From an uncultured Rhodoluna sp. (GTDB lineage: Bacteria; Actinomycetota; Actinomycetes; Actinomycetales; Microbacteriaceae), in contig CALDKR010000075.1 in assembly GCA_937898095.1 (NCBI GenBank), positions 1 through 23,512 of the forward strand: a DNA stretch of 23,512 bases, written 5' to 3'. The stretch's first letter is position 1. Each line of letters begins with the position of its first letter. Under the pieces are notes generated by a model that worked only from the letters and a program-made list of their open reading frames with translations, was not told the DNA's origin and made no database searches. The translations under genes were made by a program, and so were the position numbers. Positions 14,664-20,694 of this stretch are shown here, one piece after another.

Positions 14664-15866
14664 ATGTCGATACTAATTATTGGCGGCTCACTTAGTGGAC
14701 TTCGAGCCGCTGAACGCCTAAGAAGCGAGGGCTGGGCTGGCGCAATTACGGTGGTCTCTGCCGAGAGTCAAATGCCCTACAACCGCCCCCCGTTGTCTAA
14801 AGAATTGCTTTGGGGCGAGGACTCTCCTTCGGATCTTGAATTCGAACTCAGCCCACTAGTAGCCGATGTCCAATGGAAATTAGGAGTTTCAGCTACCGCG
14901 CTCAATCTAGATGAGAAGCGCGTGGAACTCTCAAATGGTGAGACGCTGACCTACGAGGGTCTAGTGATTGCAACCGGAGTTAAGTCTCGTCGCCTGAACG
15001 CGCCTGGGCCCCAGGGCGGACGCGTAATCCTCAGAACCCTCGATGATGCAGTGACCCTCAAAGACCAACTAAAACCAGGTCTCAAGCTGGTGATTCTTGG
15101 AGCAGGTTTTATCGGCTGTGAGGTCGCATCCACCGCCCGAAAGCTTGGCTGCGAGGTAGACGTTGTTGCAATGGACGAAGTTGCAATGCAGATTCCACTT
15201 GGAAAAATGGTTGGCGCCGAAATTCAACGCCGCCATGAATCAGAAGGTGTTCGCTTTCACATGGGAGTATCCATAGCAGAGCTCCAGGGCGAAGGCAAAG
15301 TTCAGGAAGTCGTACTCACCGACGGACGTAAATTGCAAGCTGACCTGGTTCTCGAAACAATCGGGTCAATTCCAAACACTGAGTGGTTGGCAAACAACAA
15401 TTTAGATTTGTCAAACGGGGTGCTGTGCGACGAATATTTGCGCGCAGGCGGAACCACCGGAGTTGTCGCCGTAGGTGACGTTGCTCGATTCGCCAATCCG
15501 CTTTTCGATGCTCCGCCCTTAAGAATTGAACACTGGCAGACCGCGATTGACACTGCAAATTTTGGCGCTCGCACGCTCTTACACGACCTTGGACATGCAA
15601 GCGATGAACTAAAACCAATTTCTGTGATGCCTTGGTTCTGGTCCGATCAAGGCGAAACCAGGATGAGCTCGTTTGGAATGCTAGGGCTAGCGAATCGTCA
15701 GGAAGTCCTCGAGGGAGAACTTTCAGGCGAATGCGCCGTTGGATATTTCCGCGAAGATGTGCCGGTTGGTGTTGTACTAGTGGGCCTAAAAGAGAAGTCC
15801 GCTCGCTACAAGCGCTGGCTTCAAAAATCAAGAGATGAATACCACGCCGGCCAAGGGGCTAGCTAG
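14664..15866 (+). CDS. FAD-dependent NAD(P)H:redox-carrier reductase (putidaredoxin/rhodocoxin reductase type)
   Basis: A 400-residue two-dinucleotide-fold flavoprotein. FAD is bound by IIGGSLSGLRAAERL (5-19) and by VAVGDVARF (268-276), and NAD(P)H by ILGAGFIGCEVA (144-155). PYNRPPLSKELL (38-49) and RIEHWQTA (287-294) are hallmarks of the class-I P450 reductases such as putidaredoxin reductase. These normally reduce a [2Fe-2S] ferredoxin, but here the neighbouring carrier is a flavodoxin. The ATG at 14664 is preferred to the frame start at 14637, which lies inside the flavodoxin gene, and AGGCAGGAA lies upstream. It overlaps the following DUF2470 frame if that gene starts at 15835. Confidence 0.92.
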   Translation: MSILIIGGSLSGLRAAERLRSEGWAGAITVVSAESQMPYNRPPLSKELLWGEDSPSDLEFELSPLVADVQWKLGVSATALNLDEKRVELSNGETLTYEGLVIATGVKSRRLNAPGPQGGRVILRTLDDAVTLKDQLKPGLKLVILGAGFIGCEVASTARKLGCEVDVVAMDEVAMQIPLGKMVGAEIQRRHESEGVRFHMGVSIAELQGEGKVQEVVLTDGRKLQADLVLETIGSIPNTEWLANNNLDLSNGVLCDEYLRAGGTTGVVAVGDVARFANPLFDAPPLRIEHWQTAIDTANFGARTLLHDLGHASDELKPISVMPWFWSDQGETRMSSFGMLGLANRQEVLEGELSGECAVGYFREDVPVGVVLVGLKEKSARYKRWLQKSRDEYHAGQGAS

Positions 15867-15867
15867 C

Positions 15868-16119
15868 GTGCCGGATTGGCTTACGAACGAAATTGTAGAA
15901 GAAATCTGCTTTTACATGAACACTTTCCAGGCTGAATCGCTTTTGAGTATTGCGCGCAAGCAGAAGAATTTTGAGACAGTGGACTACGCAACGCTTATGA
16001 CGTTTGATCTTTTTGAGGCCACATTCGCTACCAGCGACGGAGAAATTAGAGTTGCTTGGAGTGCACCACTCATGGGTAGATCTCAAATCCGCGAAGAACT
16101 TGTGTCCCTAGCGTTTTAA
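15868..16119 (+). CDS. Small DUF2470-like protein
   Basis: A stand-alone protein of ~83 residues resembling the DUF2470 domain, with an N-terminal helix (NEIVEEICFYMNTFQAESLLSIAR), the segment YATLMTFDLFEATFA, and a C-terminal VAWSAPLMGRSQIREELVSLAF matching the family's VPWP-P-rxxIrxxlv end. DUF2470 usually occurs at the C-terminus of split-barrel heme-utilisation (HugZ-like) proteins or as a small actinobacterial protein. The function is not established, though a link to heme handling would suit a P450 operon. The GTG at 15868 follows AAGGGG (15853-15858) by nine bases and starts just after the reductase stop. An ATG at 15835 would give 94 residues and overlap the reductase gene. Confidence 0.7.
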   Translation: MPDWLTNEIVEEICFYMNTFQAESLLSIARKQKNFETVDYATLMTFDLFEATFATSDGEIRVAWSAPLMGRSQIREELVSLAF

Positions 16120-17142
16120 CTACTTGGATGATTTTGGTGCTGACACACTCGTTCGTGAGACAAGGGTTGGCTTTATTAATATTCTCCTAGGTTTGTGTGC
16201 ACCCTTGCTTGCAATTCTTTCAAGCAGAAGCGCTGCGGTTTGACGACCCACCGGAATACCCTGCTCGTCCACCGAAGTTATTTTTAACAGAAATTCCGAT
16301 GAGATGGGTGCGTTGTCATAGCCTACGAGCGAAACATCTTCTGGAACGCTCAAACCGTTTTCACGCAAAGCTGACCAAGCGCCTGCGGCCATGTAGTCAT
16401 TAGCAGCAAAAATCGCAGTAAATTTTTTACCTGACTTGATGAGCTCTAGAGTGCCCATGTATCCACCAATTTCAGTTGTTGGTTGACCAGTTCCAAAAAT
16501 CAGCGTTTCTAAACTCGCATCCTTCATAATTTTGGAAAACGCATTTCTGCGATTCGCAGCGATACCGCCAACCCCAGTTAGATGCGTAATATTTTTGTGC
16601 CCTTGGCTAATCAGGTAATCGATTGCTAGGCGTGTGCCTTCATAATCGTCATTGAAGACCATGTCTGAGTTCGGTAGCTCTGTTTCACGCTTGCCAATCA
16701 TCACAACAGGGATGTCAATTTTGTGAGTGCGGAGCCCACCAACTTCGGCAGCAATTACTAGCCCATCAACTTTCATTGATACAAATGCGTCAATTGGGTC
16801 GTCGGCAAAATTCTGGCTACGGTGCATGTCGCTGATTATTACTTGGTAACCGGCATCATCGAATATTTCTCGCAAGCCCTTGAGGAAACCGATGTACGAA
16901 AGATTCTTGTAGTCGGTTATAACCACCCCGATGGACCTTGTGGTTGCACTTGCAAGTTGCTGGGCAAAACGGCTCGGCCGATAACCAAGTTCGGCAATAG
17001 CTTTGAGAACAGCATCTTTTCTAGCTTCACTTACTTTTTCTCCGCCACGAAGCACCAGTGAGACTAGTGATTTTGATACACCAGCAGCCCTTGCAACATC
17101 GTAGATCGTCGCTGGTTTAGAAAGCGGCTCATGCTCACTCAT
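16120..17142 (-). CDS. LacI-family transcriptional regulator 3
   Basis: A 340-residue LacI/GalR repressor. The helix-turn-helix is TIYDVARAAGVSKSLVSLVL (12-31), the hinge is PSRFAQQLAS (56-65), and the sensor domain carries DVSLVGYDNAPISSEF and RQTAALLLERI near its end, the normal family layout. Residues aligned with LacI Tyr17/Gln18/Arg22 are Lys24, Ser25 and Leu29, close to LacI-1 (Lys, Ser, Met). It is divergent from the second oxidoreductase operon, whose promoter carries two operator-like palindromes; these are the probable targets. No good ribosome site precedes the ATG, and a possible promoter (TTGAAA at 17181-17176, 18-bp spacer, TAATTT at 17157-17152) lies so close that the message may be leaderless. 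Its stop abuts the convergent DUF2470 gene with no gap. Confidence 0.92.
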   Translation of the reverse strand: MSEHEPLSKPATIYDVARAAGVSKSLVSLVLRGGEKVSEARKDAVLKAIAELGYRPSRFAQQLASATTRSIGVVITDYKNLSYIGFLKGLREIFDDAGYQVIISDMHRSQNFADDPIDAFVSMKVDGLVIAAEVGGLRTHKIDIPVVMIGKRETELPNSDMVFNDDYEGTRLAIDYLISQGHKNITHLTGVGGIAANRRNAFSKIMKDASLETLIFGTGQPTTEIGGYMGTLELIKSGKKFTAIFAANDYMAAGAWSALRENGLSVPEDVSLVGYDNAPISSEFLLKITSVDEQGIPVGRQTAALLLERIASKGAHKPRRILIKPTLVSRTSVSAPKSSK

Positions 17143-17146
17143 AATG

Positions 17147-17176
17147 AGTCCAAATTAGTCCAAACTAGTCCAACTT
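17147..17176. repeat. Three tandem 10-bp repeats at the LacI-3 start
   Basis: AGTCCAAATT, AGTCCAAACT and AGTCCAACTT follow each other without gaps (17147-17156, 17157-17166, 17167-17176), one helical turn each. They lie directly upstream of the LacI-3 ATG and overlap its presumed promoter (TTGAAA, 18-bp spacer, TAATTT on the minus strand). This is a likely control region or binding-site cluster for LacI-3 or another factor. Confidence 0.6.
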
Positions 17177-17219
17177 TTCAAATGTAAAGACATGATAACA
17201 ATCTAAAAAAACTCCTGTT

Positions 17220-17248
17220 TTGAGAGGGTGCTGTTGCTAGCTTTTGAT
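17220..17248 (+). promoter_or_regulatory. Promoter of the second sugar module
   Basis: TTGAGA (17220-17225), a 17-bp spacer and TTTGAT (17243-17248). The first operator overlaps the last -10 base. The same order, with the operator at or just after the -10, occurs at 5572-5614 and 11907-11964. Confidence 0.6.
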
Positions 17249-17259
17249 GGAGCGCTCCA
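17248..17259. promoter_or_regulatory. LacI-type operator TGGAGCGCTCCA
   Basis: A perfect 12-bp palindrome, 35 bp upstream of the oxidoreductase ATG, overlapping the end of the -10. It differs from the LacI-1 operator TGGAACGTTCCA only at the base next to the central CG on each arm (A/T replaced by G/C). It is presumably bound by the divergently encoded LacI-3. Confidence 0.8.
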
Positions 17260-17262
17260 CAT

Positions 17263-17274
17263 TGGAGCGTTCCA
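17263..17274. promoter_or_regulatory. Second, hybrid LacI-type operator TGGAGCGTTCCA
   Basis: It starts 15 bp after the first operator (centre to centre 15 bp), within the longer TTGGAGCGTTCCAA. The left half, TGGAGC, is identical to the LacI-3-type site, whereas the right half, GTTCCA, equals half of the LacI-1 operator. AGGAG (17281-17285) follows. Confidence 0.75.
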
Positions 17275-17293
17275 ATACCTAGGAGTTCCACTA

Positions 17294-18505
17294 ATGACCA
17301 TCGGTGTAGCAGTTATTGGTGCGGGTATGGCTGGTCGTGCACACGCCGCCGCCTACCGCGCAGCAACATCGCTTTACGAATCAAACCTTCCGCCAGTTCG
17401 CCTAGTTTCAATTGGCGATGTCAATTCGACTTTCGGCAAAGCAGCCGCAGATCGCTTTGGCTATGAGCGCACTGATTCAGACTGGCGCGTAATAGCAGAT
17501 GACCCAAACATTCACGCGGTCAGCGTTGTTGTCGCAAACCACCTGCACCGCGAGATTGTCGAGGGTCTTTTGGCCGCCGGCAAGCACGTGCTTTGCGAGA
17601 AACCACTGAGCGACACCCTTGATGACGCCCGCGCCATGGTTGCAGCGGCCGACAAGGCCAGCTCAATCGCACGCATCGGCCTAACCTTTTTGCGCAACCC
17701 AGCAATCGCAGCAGTTCAGAAGATCGTTTCATCTGGTCAGCTGGGCAAGGTTCTACACTTCTCAGGCAAATACTGGGCTGACTACTCAAGTGACCCAATG
17801 TCTCCAATCTCTTGGCGCTACAAGGGTCACATGGGCACCGGTGCCCTGGCCGACGTAGGCAGCCACATTTCATACATCGCCGAGTTCATCACCGGCAACG
17901 CATTCACAGAAGTTTCAGGTGCCCGTTTCGTGACCTCGATTACCGAACGCCCAATTCCTTCAGGCGCGGTTCAGGGTCACTCTGGTGCCACTGTTTCTGA
18001 CAAGTTCGACACCGTTGAAAACGACGACTATGCAGGTTTCACCGCTAGCTTCGGCGACGTCGCTGGAAGCATCGAAGTTTCTCGTGTTGCCTCTGGTCAC
18101 CCAACCTCGCTCTCATTTGAGGTTTATGGCTCGAAGGGCGCTGCGCGCTTTACCCAGGCTCGCAACGGCGAGTTCGAGTTGGTTCTAAACGAAGACCCAT
18201 ATGGTCAGCGCGGTTTCCGAACCGTTCAGATTGGCCCAAGCCACCCATACATTGCTGGCGGTTTGCCTGTTGACGCTCCGGGTGTGAACGTTGGCCAGAA
18301 CGACCAATTCTTCTTCCAGAACCGCGCATTCCTAGCTGAGGTGGCTGGCCTTGCCGAGACCCCAAGCTTGCCATTCTGCCCAGACTTCGCCGACGGCCTT
18401 CACAACATGGAGGTCATCGAGTCGGTTATTCAGTCGGGTCTAGCAAACGGTGCAAACGTAGCCGTACCTGCTGCTTCACCTAGCTACCTTAGAAAGAACG
18501 CGTAG
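17294..18505 (+). CDS. Gfo/Idh/MocA-family NAD(P)-dependent oxidoreductase 2
   Basis: A 403-residue dehydrogenase with Rossmann loop GAGMAG (9-14), catalytic Glu102-Lys103-Pro104 and the D187-xxx-H191 pair in ADVGSH. It should oxidise a hydroxyl of a sugar, glycoside or cyclitol to a ketone. The ATG at 17294 is chosen over the upstream frame start at 17228, because AGGAG lies eight bases before it and the upstream part would place both operators inside the coding sequence. It has the same length as the enzyme at 5636-6847 and shares the ADYSS..P.S..SWR region. It is the first gene of a five-gene run with an epimerase and an ABC importer. Pairing with a YcjR-like TIM barrel recalls the E. coli YcjS/YcjR keto-glycoside system. 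Confidence 0.92.
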   Translation: MTIGVAVIGAGMAGRAHAAAYRAATSLYESNLPPVRLVSIGDVNSTFGKAAADRFGYERTDSDWRVIADDPNIHAVSVVVANHLHREIVEGLLAAGKHVLCEKPLSDTLDDARAMVAAADKASSIARIGLTFLRNPAIAAVQKIVSSGQLGKVLHFSGKYWADYSSDPMSPISWRYKGHMGTGALADVGSHISYIAEFITGNAFTEVSGARFVTSITERPIPSGAVQGHSGATVSDKFDTVENDDYAGFTASFGDVAGSIEVSRVASGHPTSLSFEVYGSKGAARFTQARNGEFELVLNEDPYGQRGFRTVQIGPSHPYIAGGLPVDAPGVNVGQNDQFFFQNRAFLAEVAGLAETPSLPFCPDFADGLHNMEVIESVIQSGLANGANVAVPAASPSYLRKNA

Positions 18506-18510
18506 TCCAA

Positions 18511-19515
18511 ATGGTTCAACTCGGCGTCTATAACGCAATTCTTCACGACCGCTCTCTAACCGAAGCAATCAAGACCACGGCTGAACTTGGGCTAACCGGA
18601 CTAGAGATCAATACCGGTGGCTTCTTGCCTGCAAAGCACGTGCCAAACATCGATGAAATCTTGACCAGCGATGCTGCGCGAGATGACTACCTGGCCAATT
18701 TCGAAGGCACCGGAGTATCAATCGCCGGGTTGAACTGTAACGGAAACCCGCTGCACCCAAATGCTGAAATCGGCGACAAGCACTCAGCCGACGTTATTCG
18801 CTCAATCAAGCTGGCCGAGCGCCTAGGTCAAAACCGCGTGGTCACCATGTCGGGAATCCCTGGTGCTGAGCCAGGTTCAAAAATCACCAACTGGGTGGTC
18901 AACGCTTGGAACTCCGCTGCTCTAGATGTCATCGAATACCAGTGGGGCGTAGCCACTAAGTTTTGGAAAGAAGCCGACCGCATTGCAGCAGACCACGGAG
19001 TGAAGGTGGCCCTTGAGCTTCACCCACAAAACGTGGCCTTCAACGTGGCAACCATTCGTGAGTTGGTCGAGCGCACCGGCGCAACCAACGTTGGCGTCGA
19101 GCTAGACGCATCACACCTCTTTTGGCAGCAAATGGATCCAGTAGCCGTAGTGCGAGAGCTGGGGGAACTTGTGTTCCATGCTGCTGCCAAAGACATTCGG
19201 ATCAATCCTGAAAATGTTGTCTTGAACGGTGTTCTAGACAACAGCTTCAGAAAGTTGAGCCCGAGCGAGCCGCGCACCAATCTTGGTGGCGACGAGTGGG
19301 CAAACGAATGGCCGAAAAATTCAACCTGGGATTTCGTAGCGGTGGGCCGAGGTCACCCTGCTGAGTACTGGGCTGAGTTCCTTACTGCTCTTCACGAAGT
19401 AGACCCAAAAATGTGGGTCAACATCGAGCACGAGGACACCTCGCTAGGTCGCGAAGAAGGTCTTGCGGTTGCATGCGAGACCTTGTTCAAGGCAGCGGAA
19501 ATTGCAAAGTTATAA
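18511..19515 (+). CDS. TIM-barrel sugar isomerase/epimerase (YcjR/IolE-like)
   Basis: A 334-residue AP_endonuc_2 TIM barrel. Likely metal ligands are spread in the family pattern: Glu169 in ALELHP, Asp199 and His202 in ELDASHLFW, His223 in FHAAAKDI and Glu306 in NIEHED. It is longer than the enzyme at 6877-7764 and has an extra segment around 238-270 (VLNGVLDNSFRKLS... to EWPKN) that may form a substrate lid. Family members epimerise or isomerise keto-sugars and keto-glycosides; YcjR is a 3-keto-glycoside epimerase. It starts five bases after the dehydrogenase stop with a weak ribosome site, so it is probably translationally coupled and acts on that enzyme's product. Exact chemistry unknown. 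Confidence 0.87.
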   Translation: MVQLGVYNAILHDRSLTEAIKTTAELGLTGLEINTGGFLPAKHVPNIDEILTSDAARDDYLANFEGTGVSIAGLNCNGNPLHPNAEIGDKHSADVIRSIKLAERLGQNRVVTMSGIPGAEPGSKITNWVVNAWNSAALDVIEYQWGVATKFWKEADRIAADHGVKVALELHPQNVAFNVATIRELVERTGATNVGVELDASHLFWQQMDPVAVVRELGELVFHAAAKDIRINPENVVLNGVLDNSFRKLSPSEPRTNLGGDEWANEWPKNSTWDFVAVGRGHPAEYWAEFLTALHEVDPKMWVNIEHEDTSLGREEGLAVACETLFKAAEIAKL

Positions 19516-19601
19516 AAACTTCGGACAGATTCACGAATTTTGGAAAATCTGAATCGAGGATCTTAAACAACATGTACCACCAAAAAAGGAAGGTTAAAAC
19601 T

Positions 19602-20600
19602 GTGAAAATTACACGTAAAGTACGAATTGCAGCTGCAATTGCCGCTTCAGCGCTGGCGCTGACCGGATTGAACATTTCAGCCGCAACAGCAGCAGGTACC
19701 TCTGCTAAGGGAATCCACATCGTCGTTATGGGTGGCGCTCCAAATGACTCATTCTGGTCAACCGTTAAGAACGGCACCATGGATGCAGCATTGGCAGTCA
19801 AGAACTCGGGCGGTAAAGTCACTGTGGTTTCTATGCCAAACTACGACAACTTCAACGCCGACGCAGGAAAGCTTGTTGCAAAGATGTTGACTCTAAAGCC
19901 AAGTGCAGTGGTAATCCCGCTTTGGGTGCCAGCTTCTATGAATGCAAACATCAAGAAAATCCGCGCAGCCGGAATCCCTGTGATTCTTTACAACTCAGGT
20001 CAAGACCAAGTAAAGACTGTTGATGCAGAAATTTATATTGGCTCTGACGAGTTCGTAGCCGGAAAAACTGGCGGCAAGTACTTCGCCGATAAGGGCCAAA
20101 AGCACGTGATCTGTGTTAACACCCTTCCAGGCCTAACAAACATCGAGGCTCGATGCAACGGACTAAAGGCCGGAGCCACTGGCGCTAAAGTCGAGACTCT
20201 TAACTTGCCAGCAAGCAACTTCGGAAACGCGACTGCAATCACACAGGCAATCAAGGCAGAAATCACCAAGGATTCGACCATTGATGGCCTTTTCACAATC
20301 GGTGACGCAGATACAGACAGCGCTGCTGCGGCAATCAAGCAAGCTGGGCTTGGAAGCAAGGTAAGCCTAGGTGCGACTAGCGTGACTCCTTCAGGTCTAG
20401 AGCGCATCAAGGCCGGAACACAAGCTTTTGCTGTTGACCAGCAGGGTTACGCCCAGGGCTACTACGCAACATCATATGCATTCCAGCTTGCTGCGTATGC
20501 AATATCATTGCCTACCAGCGAACTGCTATCTGGCCCCTCACTGATCACCAAGTCAAACGTGGCTAAGGTGCTTGCAGGCGCCAAGGCCGGTCGCCGCTAA
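19602..20600 (+). CDS. Sugar ABC transporter substrate-binding protein 2
   Basis: A 332-residue periplasmic-binding-protein type 1 (RbsB-like) protein. The GTG at 19602 is chosen because AAGGAAGG lies eight bases upstream and the signal peptide begins there: VKITRKVR, a hydrophobic core to about residue 23, and a likely signal peptidase I site ATA|A near residue 30. The mature part has NDSFWSTVKNGTMDAAL and the family end DQQGYAQGYYATSYAF. Unlike binding protein 1, there is no lipobox cysteine: ALALTGL occupies the place of ALALAGC. An upstream start at 19572 or 19413 would not add one. It is followed by a strong hairpin and the permease. Confidence 0.9.
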   Translation: MKITRKVRIAAAIAASALALTGLNISAATAAGTSAKGIHIVVMGGAPNDSFWSTVKNGTMDAALAVKNSGGKVTVVSMPNYDNFNADAGKLVAKMLTLKPSAVVIPLWVPASMNANIKKIRAAGIPVILYNSGQDQVKTVDAEIYIGSDEFVAGKTGGKYFADKGQKHVICVNTLPGLTNIEARCNGLKAGATGAKVETLNLPASNFGNATAITQAIKAEITKDSTIDGLFTIGDADTDSAAAAIKQAGLGSKVSLGATSVTPSGLERIKAGTQAFAVDQQGYAQGYYATSYAFQLAAYAISLPTSELLSGPSLITKSNVAKVLAGAKAGRR

Positions 20601-20606
20601 AAAAAA

Positions 20607-20644
20607 TGAATTGGGTGTCGGTCAAATGGCCGACACCCAATTCA
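20607..20644 (+). other. Intercistronic mRNA hairpin in ABC operon 2
   Basis: A perfect 15-bp stem, TGAATTGGGTGTCGG (20607-20621) with CCGACACCCAATTCA (20630-20644), with an 8-nt loop. It starts six bases after the binding-protein stop. No T-run follows, so it is probably a stability/processing or partial-termination element that lowers permease and ATPase expression. The position matches the hairpin of ABC operon 1 (3278-3330) but the sequence does not. Confidence 0.8.
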
Positions 20645-20694
20645 CAGCAAATAAGTTCGAATCACCAATAACACCTTCATAACTTAGGAAGAGC

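Noticed and set aside
16342..16353. TGGAACGCTCAA inside LacI-3, resembling an operator
   Set aside because: Imperfect palindrome within coding sequence; probably chance.
17228..17293. 22-codon N-terminal extension of oxidoreductase 2
   Set aside because: It would put two operators in the coding region; AGGAG precedes the ATG at 17294 and the Rossmann strand starts there.
19413..19601. 63-codon N-terminal extension of binding protein 2
   Set aside because: It overlaps the isomerase gene and would bury the signal peptide; the GTG at 19602 has AAGGAAGG upstream.
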